A DNA stretch of 64,000 nt from an uncultured Pelagibacteraceae bacterium. GTDB taxonomy: Bacteria > Pseudomonadota > Alphaproteobacteria > Pelagibacterales > Pelagibacteraceae. The notes beneath the pieces were generated by a model, which saw nothing but the letters and a program-made list of their open reading frames with translations, did not search any database and had not been told where the DNA came from. Position numbers and translations under genes: made by a program. Location of the stretch: positions 106,352 through 170,351 of the forward strand of contig CACMVB010000003.1 of assembly GCA_902617025.1 (NCBI GenBank), written 5' to 3'. Position 1 is the stretch's first letter. Each line of letters opens with the position of its first letter. This document shows, in pieces, positions 29,043-39,285 of this stretch.

Positions 29043-29147
29043 CCAGTTATCTGGATTTTCAAATTTCTCTATTTCTTTTTTTGTTACAGGCCTAAAAAGA
29101 TAATAAATAATATATGCCGTCAAAAAAAATAGAAAAATTAAATTCAT
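29025..29147 (-). CDS. Possible 40-aa single-TM microprotein MNLIFLFFLTAYIIYYLFRPVTKKEIEKFENPDNWSNMGL
   Basis: Manually translated minus-strand ORF (123 bp incl. stop); N-terminal hydrophobic helix then positively charged segment; below the size cutoff of the ORF track; overlaps the HDAC 3' end convergently. Confidence 0.45.
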   Translation of the reverse strand: MNLIFLFFLTAYIIYYLFRPVTKKEIEKFENPDNWSNMGL

Positions 29148-29281
29148 TAATTGATATTATCAAATTTTGAGTAAATTTTATCATTAAAATCTCAATATTT
29201 TCTTATTTTTTTATTCACACAGCACCCAAATCGTTCACATATAAAGGTGATTTAATAGACCAAAAGTTTAGAATCCGACTC

Positions 29282-29941
<660 letters not shown>

Positions 29942-29942
29942 A

Positions 29943-30710
29943 TTAAAATTTCTTTCCACCTTCAAGATAAGCACACTTTTCGCAAGTTTTTTCAATTTTA
30001 GGTGGTTCATCTAAGTTTAGCACATCTTTCATTTCAATTATTTTTTTCTCTATCCAATCAGTATTTACTCGGTATGGGATTAGTGTAGTTTTAAAATCTA
30101 TCTTATTATCAAATTTATTATTTGTTTTCTCCCCATTACAAACATAAAAAAAAGTTCGGTCTGAAACTTTAAAATTCATTTTTCTTAAGATATGAACATA
30201 AATATCCATCTGTAATTTATAACTAAGATGCCATTCAGCATCGAGATAAGAAGAAACTGTTATGGGATAAGTAGAAGATTGGGCTTTATAATCTACAACA
30301 ACTAATTTTTTTTCAGTCAAATCAAACCAAATATCATCAATACCTCCATGAATTATTAGGTTTGTATTTTCATCTAAATATGAAATGCCACCTTTTAAAG
30401 AATTTCTCCACACATCTAAATCTTTGTGCTTATAGGGAACAAAGTTGAGTTTATGTTTAACCATAATTGGATGAGGTTTTTGTTCTTTTCTATACTGATC
30501 AAATTCTTTCTTTAATAACTCATCGACTGCAACGTTTAGAGCCCATCCAGGCATTGAGGGTTCTTTTAGTCCTTTTACACGATCTAGATAAAAGCACCTT
30601 TTACAGCTCATAAAGTTGAAAAATTTAGACCTACTAATTTTAAAAGGAGTATTTGATTTTTTATCGTAAATAGAAGTTCTTCTTGTTCTGAAAGATACAG
30701 CGTCTTTCAT
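29943..30710 (-). CDS. PD-(D/E)XK nuclease-family protein with Cys pairs (Cas4/RecB-nuclease-like)
   Basis: IHGGIDDIWFDLTEKKLVVVDYKAQSS (D...DYK core), YKLQMDIYVHIL (QxxxY-like); Cys pairs CKRC near the N terminus and CEKC near the C terminus. Confidence 0.8.
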   Translation of the reverse strand: MKDAVSFRTRRTSIYDKKSNTPFKISRSKFFNFMSCKRCFYLDRVKGLKEPSMPGWALNVAVDELLKKEFDQYRKEQKPHPIMVKHKLNFVPYKHKDLDVWRNSLKGGISYLDENTNLIIHGGIDDIWFDLTEKKLVVVDYKAQSSTYPITVSSYLDAEWHLSYKLQMDIYVHILRKMNFKVSDRTFFYVCNGEKTNNKFDNKIDFKTTLIPYRVNTDWIEKKIIEMKDVLNLDEPPKIEKTCEKCAYLEGGKKF

Positions 30711-32098
30711 TAAATTTGTTTTAGTCTTTTAAGTACTTCAGCCTTATCTAATGAGAGAATAACATCATAAAGACCAGGCCCAAATCTTGAGCCAACTAGC
30801 GCTATCCTTAAAGGTTGACCTACACCTTTAAAGTTAGTTTTATATTTATCAATTAGAGACTTTATTAAAGGTTCTAAAGTTTCTCTAGATAATGAGGAAA
30901 GTTTTTCATATTCATTAATAAATTCATTTATTATTTTTTTTGATAAATCATCAATTAATTTTTTATCATCTGCACTTATCTCAATTTTTTCATTAATAAT
31001 ATACTGAGCGTTATTCCAAATATCCTCTAAAGTTTTTGCTTTATTTTTTAAAAAAACCATAGATTTTAAAAGAATACTCTCTTTTGATTGATTTAGAGGT
31101 TTTTTGTATTTTGAAACATATTCTTTAAAAAAATTAAAAAGATCTTTCTGATCGATACTCTTTATATATGTTTCATTTATCGAATAAATTCTATTCATAT
31201 CTAATTTTGAGGGAGACTTACCAACCCCGCTTAAATCAAATAAATCAATACTTTCTTGCTTTGTAAAAATTTCTTTATCTTTGTAAGACCATCCTAATCT
31301 TAATAGATAATTTCTTAAAGCGTCTGATATAACTCCTATTTTAATATAATCTTCAAGAGTGGAAGCATTGTCTCTTTTTGATAATTTTTTTCCTTGTTCA
31401 CTATGAATTAAAGGGATATGTGCAAAGTTTGGAACCTCCCAACCCATAGCTTCGTAAATTTGCCTCTGTTTAAAAGAATTGATCATATGATCATCTCCTC
31501 TAATAACATGAGTTATCTTCATTTCATGATCATCAACCGTGGCTGAGAGCTGATATGTTGGAGTATTATCTTTTCTTAGAATTACAAAATCCTCAATAGT
31601 AGAATTTGAAATATTTCTTTCCCCTTGAACTAAATCTTTTATAATCGTATTCCCTGATATTTTGCTTTTAAATCTTACTACTGGTTTTACTCCCTCAGGA
31701 ATTTTTAAATCTTTGGCATCTCTCCATTTTCTATTATAAACATATGGTATTCCTTGTTTTTTACATTTTTCTTTTTGCTCATTTATTTCTTCCTCAGAAC
31801 AATAACATTTGTAGGCAAAACCTTTTTTTAACAATTCCTCTGCAACTTTAATGTGTTTAGATATATTTTTTGATTGTATATATTCATCTCCATCATGCTC
31901 AATACCAAGCCAAGCTAAGGATGCAATAATTTGTTTTTTGAATTCATCTTTAGATCTTTCTTTATCAGTATCCTCGATCCTAAGAAAATATTTCCCGTTA
32001 TTTTTTTTTGCTAAAAGCCAATTGAATAAGGCTGTTCGAACTCCGCCAATGTGAAGAGGCCCAGTAGGAGAGGGCGCAAACCTACAATTAAAAGACAT
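30710..32098 (-). CDS. gltX: Glutamyl-tRNA synthetase
   Basis: RFAPSPTGPLHIGGVRTALFNWL, KLSKRDNASTL (KLSKR), HVIRGDDHMINSFKQ. Confidence 0.97.
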   Translation of the reverse strand: MSFNCRFAPSPTGPLHIGGVRTALFNWLLAKKNNGKYFLRIEDTDKERSKDEFKKQIIASLAWLGIEHDGDEYIQSKNISKHIKVAEELLKKGFAYKCYCSEEEINEQKEKCKKQGIPYVYNRKWRDAKDLKIPEGVKPVVRFKSKISGNTIIKDLVQGERNISNSTIEDFVILRKDNTPTYQLSATVDDHEMKITHVIRGDDHMINSFKQRQIYEAMGWEVPNFAHIPLIHSEQGKKLSKRDNASTLEDYIKIGVISDALRNYLLRLGWSYKDKEIFTKQESIDLFDLSGVGKSPSKLDMNRIYSINETYIKSIDQKDLFNFFKEYVSKYKKPLNQSKESILLKSMVFLKNKAKTLEDIWNNAQYIINEKIEISADDKKLIDDLSKKIINEFINEYEKLSSLSRETLEPLIKSLIDKYKTNFKGVGQPLRIALVGSRFGPGLYDVILSLDKAEVLKRLKQI

Positions 32099-32117
32099 TA
32101 ATATTAATTAGACTATT

Positions 32118-32792
32118 TTAATGAAAGTTTCTATATAAAGAAACAAGTTTACCTTGAATTTTTATTCTATTTGCAGCGTAAATTTTAGTTCCGTAATTTC
32201 GATTTGCTGCCTCAAGAGCGATAGTGTTCCCTTTTTTTCTTACTCTTTTTAAAGTAGCTTCCTGGTCGTCTATTAAGACTACTGCAATCTGACCATTGTC
32301 TACATTTGAAACTTTTTTTATGATAACCGTATCACCGTCAGAAATACCTGCTTCAATCATTGAATCACCTTTTACTTTAAGACCAAAGTGCTCACCATTA
32401 TTTTGAAGATCTTCCGGTAAAGCAACCTTATCAACTTCTTGTTGAATAGCTTCAATTGGTGTACCAGCAGCAATACTTCCTAATACTGACACGTCAGTAG
32501 ATTTATTATCATTCTTATCTAATCCGCCTTTGATAACGCTTGGTGTAAACGTATTAAATATATCATTTGCGCTCGCGTTTTCAGGTAATTTCACCACTTC
32601 CAAAGCTCTTGCTTTATGTGCTAATCGCTTAACAAAACCTCTTTCTTCTAATGCAGAAATTAATCTATGTATTCCTGATTTCGACTTAAGGTTGAGTGAA
32701 TTCTTCATTTCTTCATAAGATGGAGAAATCCCTGAAGATCTAATCTTCTTATTGATGAATATTAATAAATTTTTTTGTTTTTTTGTTAGCAT
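32118..32792 (-). CDS. lexA: LexA repressor
   Basis: MLTKKQKNLLIFINKKI HTH domain; cleavage-site-like GSIAAGTPIEA; catalytic Ser in KGDSM and Lys in EATLKRV. ATG at 32792 preferred over the track start at 32810. Confidence 0.95.
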   Translation of the reverse strand: MLTKKQKNLLIFINKKIRSSGISPSYEEMKNSLNLKSKSGIHRLISALEERGFVKRLAHKARALEVVKLPENASANDIFNTFTPSVIKGGLDKNDNKSTDVSVLGSIAAGTPIEAIQQEVDKVALPEDLQNNGEHFGLKVKGDSMIEAGISDGDTVIIKKVSNVDNGQIAVVLIDDQEATLKRVRKKGNTIALEAANRNYGTKIYAANRIKIQGKLVSLYRNFH

Positions 32793-32814
32793 AGAACAAA
32801 CCTCGTACATCTAT

Positions 32815-32829
32815 GTTCTATAAAAGTTC
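32815..32829. promoter_or_regulatory. Alphaproteobacterial-type SOS/LexA box GTTC-N7-GTTC
   Basis: Exact GTTCTATAAAAGTTC, 22 bp upstream of the lexA ATG. Confidence 0.85.
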
Positions 32830-32862
32830 TTTTTGAATTACAACTTCAAATAAATGGCTAAT

Positions 32863-33654
32863 TTATTGAGTAATTTGAATTAATTTTTTCATTAATTCAC
32901 TAGGATTGTCGGATTTTAAAAGTGATTCTCCAATAAGAAAATTTTTAATTCCGGTTTTTTCATAAATATATTTTGCGTCACTTGCAGTTTTAATTCCGCT
33001 TTCAGAAATAATAGGCCCTTTATGTGTTTTGATAACTTCAAAAATAGAAATAGTATTATTTATTGAAACCTCAAGTGTTTTTAAATTTCTATTATTTATT
33101 CCAATTAATGCTTGATCAAATTTTAAGGCTATTTCAGCTTCTTTTTGACTATGCACTTCAACTATGACTGATAGATTATGTTTTAATGCTTCAGAATAAA
33201 TCTCATCTGCTTGGGTTCCATTAAGTGCTGCAATTATTAACAAAACACAATCGCAACCATAGCTTTTTGATAAAGCGATTTGATAAGGATCTATAAAAAA
33301 ATCTTTAGCTAGAACTGGTATTTTAAATTGTTTTTTTATATCTTGAATATAATCTAGTTTTCCTAAAAAATGCTTTTCCTCAGTCAAAACCGAAAGGCAA
33401 ATAGCACCATTATCTATATACATTTTTGCAATGTTTAAATGATCAAAATTATCTACAAGAACGCCAGCAGATGGGCTAGCTTTTTTAATTTCGGTTATTA
33501 AAGAAATACCCCTATTTTTTTGGATTGTTTCTTTAAAATTTAAAAAACTTTGCTCTTTGATATTTTTTTCTAAAACACCTAAAGATTTTTCTTTTTTAAT
33601 TAGGTCTAAAGAGTGTCTTTTTTCCTCGATAATTTTTTCTAAAATATTAGTCAT
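32863..33654 (-). CDS. trpC: Indole-3-glycerol phosphate synthase
   Basis: LITEIKKASPSAGVL, VLAKDFFIDPYQI, IGINNRNLKTLEV, ISESGI. Confidence 0.96.
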   Translation of the reverse strand: MTNILEKIIEEKRHSLDLIKKEKSLGVLEKNIKEQSFLNFKETIQKNRGISLITEIKKASPSAGVLVDNFDHLNIAKMYIDNGAICLSVLTEEKHFLGKLDYIQDIKKQFKIPVLAKDFFIDPYQIALSKSYGCDCVLLIIAALNGTQADEIYSEALKHNLSVIVEVHSQKEAEIALKFDQALIGINNRNLKTLEVSINNTISIFEVIKTHKGPIISESGIKTASDAKYIYEKTGIKNFLIGESLLKSDNPSELMKKLIQITQ

Positions 33655-34649
33655 TAATTTGATTGGATTTTCACTAAGTGCTGAAATACTTGTCCTGAAT
33701 TTAAGTGTTTCGTAGCCTTTTCGTACGACATCTTAAAATCGCTTTCTTTACCAGAAACTATTAAACCTGCTGCTACATTAAGAGCAACAGATTGAGAAAA
33801 TTCATTATTTTTTCCTTTAAATATCTCAATAATTTTTTCAGAATTATACTCTGCATTTTTTCCTTTTAAATTTTCCTTATTTGAAGAGTCAATTCCTAAA
33901 GTTTTTGGATCAATTATAAATTCTTTAATCATTGAATCTTTAAGTTCAACCACATTTGTTTTTGCAAACGGAGATATCTCATCCATTCCATCCTCGCTAT
34001 GAACGATAAATGCGTGAACAACTCCGTTTTCTTTAAGTGCCTCAGCAAAAGGTTTCATCCATTTTTTATCAAATACCCCTATTACCTGTCTTTTTACCTG
34101 TGCGGGACTACTTAAAGGGCCAATTAAGTTAAAGATTGTTTTCTTCCCCATTTTTTTTCTAGCAGGTCCCACATGTTTCATTGCCGAATGATAATTAGGC
34201 GCGAACATAAAAGCGAAATTAAAGTTTTTGATACTTTCCTCAGCTTCATTTGGTTTTAAATTAATATTTATTTTTAAAGCTTCTAATACGTCTGCAGACC
34301 CACAATTTGAAGAAACAGCTTTATTTCCATGCTTGGCAACTTTTACACCCATACTTGCTAAAACTATAGCTGCAGCAGTAGAAATATTTAAAGAGTTTTG
34401 ACCGTCTCCTCCTGTTCCACATGTATCTATAGTATCTTGATCAGTTCTAACTTTAGTAGCTTTTTCTCTTAAAACAAAAATTCCTCCAGCTAGTTCATCT
34501 TTAGTTTCACCTTTTTTTAGAAGAGTCTCTAAAATTTCTATAATCGAACTTTCATCGTATTTTCCTTCCATAAGTTCGTTAAATAGAGCTTTGCTTTCTT
34601 CAAAAGAAAGGTTTTGGCCTTTTTTTAAACTTTCTACAAAATTAGACAT
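33654..34649 (-). CDS. trpD: Anthranilate phosphoribosyltransferase
   Basis: DTCGTGGDGQNSLNISTA, KHGNKAVSSNCGSADVLEAL, GPLSSPA. Confidence 0.97.
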   Translation of the reverse strand: MSNFVESLKKGQNLSFEESKALFNELMEGKYDESSIIEILETLLKKGETKDELAGGIFVLREKATKVRTDQDTIDTCGTGGDGQNSLNISTAAAIVLASMGVKVAKHGNKAVSSNCGSADVLEALKININLKPNEAEESIKNFNFAFMFAPNYHSAMKHVGPARKKMGKKTIFNLIGPLSSPAQVKRQVIGVFDKKWMKPFAEALKENGVVHAFIVHSEDGMDEISPFAKTNVVELKDSMIKEFIIDPKTLGIDSSNKENLKGKNAEYNSEKIIEIFKGKNNEFSQSVALNVAAGLIVSGKESDFKMSYEKATKHLNSGQVFQHLVKIQSN

Positions 34650-35216
34650 TTAATTAGTTATAAAGTTTTTTATTAATTTCATTCCTAATTTAGTGTTTAT
34701 ACTCTCAGGATGAAATTGAAACCCATGAATATCATAATCTTTATGCATTAATCCCATTATTGTCTTATTTTGAGTTTCAGCTGTAATTAACAGTTTTTTT
34801 GGGAATTTTTTACGATCGACTACTAAACTATGATATCTGGTAGCTACAAAGTTATTTTGAATATTCTTAAACAAACCCAATTTATTATGCCTTATTTTAC
34901 TTGTTTTCCCATGCATTAAATTTTTTGCATTAATTATATTTCCACCGAAAACCTGACCTATGATTTGATGTCCCAAACAAACCCCAAGAATAGGGATCTT
35001 TTTATAAACGTCTTTTACAATCTTAATACAATTCCCAGCTTGATTAGGATTCCCAGGTCCAGGTGATATAACAATTTTATCGTATTTTTTTCTTAAAACT
35101 GTTTTTGCATCAATCTTATCGTTTCTTACTACTTCTACATTTTTCTTAATTTTTGAAATGTAATGAAATAAGTTGTAAGTAAAACTATCGTAATTATCTA
35201 TTAATAAAATTTTCAT
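34650..35216 (-). CDS. trpG: Anthranilate synthase component II (glutamine amidotransferase)
   Basis: LLIDNYDSFTYNLFHY, ISPGPGNP, LGVCLGHQIIGQVFGG, GFQFHPESI. Confidence 0.96.
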   Translation of the reverse strand: MKILLIDNYDSFTYNLFHYISKIKKNVEVVRNDKIDAKTVLRKKYDKIVISPGPGNPNQAGNCIKIVKDVYKKIPILGVCLGHQIIGQVFGGNIINAKNLMHGKTSKIRHNKLGLFKNIQNNFVATRYHSLVVDRKKFPKKLLITAETQNKTIMGLMHKDYDIHGFQFHPESINTKLGMKLIKNFITN

Positions 35217-36674
35217 CTAATCTACTGCTTTCATTAAAGCCTTAGCTTTGTTAACAGTTTCTGCATATTCTTTTTCTGGTCTACTATCAGCTACAATACC
35301 CGCACCAGCTTGAACATAAAACTTATCTTTCTTTATTAGAGCTGTTCTTAAAGCAATACATGTATCAAATTCACTATTAGGCGTGAAGTAACCGATACCA
35401 CCTGCGTATAATTTTCTTTTATTTTTTTCAAGTTCGTCAATTATTTCCATCGCTCTAATTTTTGGTGCACCACTTACTGTACCTGCAGGAAAACCAGACA
35501 AAAGTGTTTCAAAAATAGAGGTTTGCTTGTTGAATTTTCCAATTACATTTGAGACGATGTGCATTACATGAGAATATTTTTCTACTTTAAATTTTTCAGT
35601 TACTTTAACAGTATTTACTTTTGCAACTTTTCCTACGTCATTTCTTCCAAGATCTAAAAGCATAAGATGTTCAGCCAATTCCTTTTTATCCTTTAACAAG
35701 TCACTTTCATATTTTTGATCCTCATTTAAATTCCTCCCTCTTGGTCTTGTACCAGCTATAGGTCTTATTGTAACTTCACCTTTTCTAAGTCTAACTAATA
35801 TTTCTGGACTACTTCCTAAAACGTTAAAATCTTCATAATTAAAATAAAACATAAAAGGAGAAGGATTAGACTTTCTCAGATGATTGTAAATTTCTATAGG
35901 TTTTTTATAAATTTTTCTTTCAAATCTTTGACTTAATACAACCTGAAAAATATCTCCTTTTTTAATATAGTCTTTTGCTTTTTTAACTAAAGAGATAAAT
36001 TTTTTTTTAGAAGTATTGGATTTTATTAAATTTTTATTTGGTTTAAATGTAAACTGATCTGGAAGTTTTATATTTTCAAAGTCCGAATATAATTCAAATT
36101 TTTTAAGAATTGAATCGTATACTGCCTTATAATTTTTTATTTTTACATCACCATATACGTTTTCAATATAGTGTATTTTTTTTTTTAAGTTATCGTATAT
36201 AACTAAATTTCGTGGACGAGAAAGCCTTACGTCTGGTATCTTAAGATCATCAAAACATCTATTAGGAATATTTTCAATATAACGTATTATATCGTATGAA
36301 AAATATCCAACTAACATTGAAGCCATAGACGGTAGTTGAACTGGTATTTTAATTTTAAATTCTTTAATCAGTTTATTTAAAAATCTTAAAGGTTTAGTTT
36401 TTATTTCAGTTTTTTTTCTTTCAGAAATTATTGTGACTGTATTTTTGTTAATATCCCATATTTTGTCTGGGTTAAGCCCAATAATTGTATATCTTCCTTT
36501 TGAAACTCCCTTTTCAACTGATTCAAAAATAAAGCTATTTTTTTCAGCTAAAAGAAATTTGTAAAGATTTTCTACTTTAAAGTAATCTTTGCATTTTAAA
36601 GTTCTAAATAAAATTTGGTGTTTTTTTTTAGTGTGTTCTTTTTTAAATTCTTTAAAGCTTTTATTTATTTGCAT
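35217..36674 (-). CDS. trpE: Anthranilate synthase component I
   Basis: QVVLSQRFER, GSSPEILVRL, IRPIAGTRPRG, LLDLGRNDVGKV, TVSGAPKIRAMEII. Confidence 0.96.
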   Translation of the reverse strand: MQINKSFKEFKKEHTKKKHQILFRTLKCKDYFKVENLYKFLLAEKNSFIFESVEKGVSKGRYTIIGLNPDKIWDINKNTVTIISERKKTEIKTKPLRFLNKLIKEFKIKIPVQLPSMASMLVGYFSYDIIRYIENIPNRCFDDLKIPDVRLSRPRNLVIYDNLKKKIHYIENVYGDVKIKNYKAVYDSILKKFELYSDFENIKLPDQFTFKPNKNLIKSNTSKKKFISLVKKAKDYIKKGDIFQVVLSQRFERKIYKKPIEIYNHLRKSNPSPFMFYFNYEDFNVLGSSPEILVRLRKGEVTIRPIAGTRPRGRNLNEDQKYESDLLKDKKELAEHLMLLDLGRNDVGKVAKVNTVKVTEKFKVEKYSHVMHIVSNVIGKFNKQTSIFETLLSGFPAGTVSGAPKIRAMEIIDELEKNKRKLYAGGIGYFTPNSEFDTCIALRTALIKKDKFYVQAGAGIVADSRPEKEYAETVNKAKALMKAVD

Positions 36675-38128
36675 TAAAATGAATTTTTAACTCTTTCTAT
36701 TGTTTTTTGATTTATTTCAACTTTATACTTTTTATTGAGATTATTATCATGTGACTGATAAATTTTATTAATCAAATTTAAACGAGCTTTTGCTTCAAAC
36801 TGTTCATACTCATTACTTCCTTTTTTAAGCTCTTTATACTCCGTTTTGATTGCTAGTATTAAAAAACTTTTTGTTAGAGTATTGTTAGTAATAAGATCTA
36901 TTTCACCATCTTTTGTGAGAAAAATTCTTTTAATAATACCTTCAGAAAAAATTTTATTTTCTTTTAAATTATTAATTTTTAAATCTTTTACCTCTAATCC
37001 ATTATCAGATGCAAATTTTAAAAATTTTTCTTTATCTAGTGCCCCCATACTAATATCTTTTAATATTGAAGAATTGTTTTCAATTTTAATTTTAAAATTC
37101 AATTGAGCATTTAAAGCTTCTTGTACTTCAGGATCATTAAAGGGTCTGAGCTTTTTATCAATTTTTGATATTTCTGCTAGATAGTATTTGTTATCTACAT
37201 TGATAACTTCTGGAGAATTAATTTCATTTAAGTTATAAATTTTCTTAAATAAATTATCTGATAAATCATTAATTTTATTTTTGTTCTCATCTTCTTTTTT
37301 TGAATTAATCATTTTTATAGATAAAGTTTTTAAATTATTATTACTAACTGTATCAAAAAATGATTGTCCATCTAAAACATTATTTTCTATAATATCTAAT
37401 TGTTTGAAAAAATTTTCGTTATACTCATTACTGCCACTTATTTTTTCAGGAGTAATCTCAACATAATTGAGGGTTTTAAATTCTGTAAAAAAAACATTTT
37501 TATTTCTATCGTAAAGTTCTTTTTTACTTTCTTCTGTAGCTTTATTTTTGGAATGATATTTTTCAAGGTCAATATATTTAATAGTCTTTGATTGGTTTTC
37601 CTTTCTGTATTCTTTAACAACTAATATTTCTGGTATTACTATTCCACCTGACAATGAGCTTAAAAATTGTCGTCTCTTTTCTTGCTCAACAATATTGGCC
37701 TCAAAAAGTGGAGCAGTAACGCCACTTTTAATTAAGAATTTTTCATATTCAGTTCTAGAAAATTTATCATCTTTAAAAAACATTTTATCATTTTTTATTA
37801 TATTTCTTAAGGCATCATCATTTACATTTATACCAAGTTGACTAATTTCTAATGCCATAACCTTTTTACCTATGTATTCAGACAAAATTTTTTCTATCAA
37901 ATCCGTTTTGGGTAAATTTTTAATTTGTTTCTCGTTTAAATTTAGTCTTCTAAGGTAATCTACAAATTCCTGGGTGCTCACCTTTTCAGAGTCAATTGAA
38001 GCGATTACATTTTGATTTCCTCCTCTAAACACATCACCCATTCCCCAAAAAACAAAAGGAAGAATAATTATACCTACTAAGAGTTTTACAAAAAAAGATT
38101 TTGAATATTTACCTATTGAAGTTAACAT
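36674..38128 (-). CDS. SurA-N/PpiD-like periplasmic chaperone / peptidyl-prolyl isomerase
   Basis: Single N-terminal TM (FVKLLVGIIILPFVFWGMGDVF), SurA_N-like domain; position between trpE and tpiA. Confidence 0.82.
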   Translation of the reverse strand: MLTSIGKYSKSFFVKLLVGIIILPFVFWGMGDVFRGGNQNVIASIDSEKVSTQEFVDYLRRLNLNEKQIKNLPKTDLIEKILSEYIGKKVMALEISQLGINVNDDALRNIIKNDKMFFKDDKFSRTEYEKFLIKSGVTAPLFEANIVEQEKRRQFLSSLSGGIVIPEILVVKEYRKENQSKTIKYIDLEKYHSKNKATEESKKELYDRNKNVFFTEFKTLNYVEITPEKISGSNEYNENFFKQLDIIENNVLDGQSFFDTVSNNNLKTLSIKMINSKKEDENKNKINDLSDNLFKKIYNLNEINSPEVINVDNKYYLAEISKIDKKLRPFNDPEVQEALNAQLNFKIKIENNSSILKDISMGALDKEKFLKFASDNGLEVKDLKINNLKENKIFSEGIIKRIFLTKDGEIDLITNNTLTKSFLILAIKTEYKELKKGSNEYEQFEAKARLNLINKIYQSHDNNLNKKYKVEINQKTIERVKNSF

Positions 38129-38192
38129 TATAATAATCTATTAAGTTTTAAAATTATACACCTATAAATTAAATTTAATATTAAGGCAAATA

Positions 38193-38936
38193 ATGAAATA
38201 TTTTATTGGAAATTGGAAAATGTTTGGTGTTCCAAAATCTATCAATATACTTGATAAAGTTAATTCTTTTCACAAAAAAGATAAGAATCGTAAAAAATAT
38301 AGAGTTATTTTTACACCTCCTTTTACTCTTATTGAGTCTTATGCTAAATTTTTTAAGAACAAGAAGATTTTAATAGGTTCACAAAATTGTTTTCAAAAAG
38401 ATCGGTTCTCTTCCAATACAGCAGCAATCAGCCCTTATATGATTAAAAAAGTAGGTGCAAATTACACTTTAGTAGGTCACTCAGACAATCGAAGTGAGGG
38501 AGATACTGATGCAATGTTAAAAAATAAAGTATTTTTTGCTTTAAAAAATAATTTAAAAGTAGTTTTTTGTATTGGTGAAAATAAGATTGATAAAAGAAAT
38601 AAAAAGACTTTTAGTGTTCTTAAAAAACAACTAATTAGTATTTTAGAAAAAAAATTAGATAAAAAAAAAATTATTGTTGCCTACGAACCTGTATGGTCAA
38701 TTGGTACAGGAAAAATACCAACTAAAATTGAATTACAAAAAACCACAATTCATATAAAAAAAATTCTAAAAAAAATATTTGGTAAGAAAAGTCCAGCAGT
38801 CCTTTACGGAGGGTCAGTTGATGGTAATAATGTAAAAATGTTTAGAGAAATTAAAGAAATTGATGGTTTTTTAATAGGTGGAGCATCAAAATCAGCAAAA
38901 AAATTTATTGATATAATAAAGAATTACTATAGATAG
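38193..38936 (+). CDS. tpiA: Triosephosphate isomerase
   Basis: FIGNWKMFG, TLVGHSDNR, VAYEPVWSIGTGKIPT, YGGSVDGNN. Confidence 0.96.
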   Translation: MKYFIGNWKMFGVPKSINILDKVNSFHKKDKNRKKYRVIFTPPFTLIESYAKFFKNKKILIGSQNCFQKDRFSSNTAAISPYMIKKVGANYTLVGHSDNRSEGDTDAMLKNKVFFALKNNLKVVFCIGENKIDKRNKKTFSVLKKQLISILEKKLDKKKIIVAYEPVWSIGTGKIPTKIELQKTTIHIKKILKKIFGKKSPAVLYGGSVDGNNVKMFREIKEIDGFLIGGASKSAKKFIDIIKNYYR

Positions 38937-38941
38937 ACTTC

Positions 38942-39241
38942 ATGGAAAATTTACTTATTTTGATTAACATCATCTTAGCAATAATATTAATTATAGTTAT
39001 TCTTCTACAAAGATCAGAAGGCGGAGCTTTAGGTTTAGGTGTTTCACAAGATAATTTCACGTCAGCAAGATCAGTGGGAACCTTTCTGACAAAATTTACC
39101 TCAATTATCGCAACTTTATTTATTATTTGTAGTATAGCAATAGTGGCTATTTCAAGAGACGAGTTTCGTGAAACACAATCAGTTTTAGAAAAAGAGGAAG
39201 AAGAAAATTCAAACCTTCCACAAATACCCCAATCAAAGTAA
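38942..39241 (+). CDS. secG: Protein translocase subunit SecG
   Basis: IVILLQRSEGGALGLG; two TM helices; position between tpiA and pyrG. Confidence 0.93.
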   Translation: MENLLILINIILAIILIIVILLQRSEGGALGLGVSQDNFTSARSVGTFLTKFTSIIATLFIICSIAIVAISRDEFRETQSVLEKEEEENSNLPQIPQSK

Positions 39242-39285
39242 TTAAGACTTTGTAATTAATAAATAATGAAGTATAACATACTTCC

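Noticed and set aside
29043-29281. Intergenic region considered for a structured RNA or riboswitch
   Set aside because: No convincing hairpin set or known motif could be read by eye; partly explained by the microprotein ORF and a promoter for 29282.
30710-30710. PD-(D/E)XK protein considered as a CRISPR-associated Cas4
   Set aside because: No CRISPR array or other cas gene in the window; called only as a Cas4/RecB-like nuclease family protein.
32794-32818. GAAC...GTTC inverted pair next to lexA considered as a second operator
   Set aside because: Spacing does not match the GTTC-N7-GTTC direct-repeat box; the half-site GTTC is already used by the box at 32815-32829.
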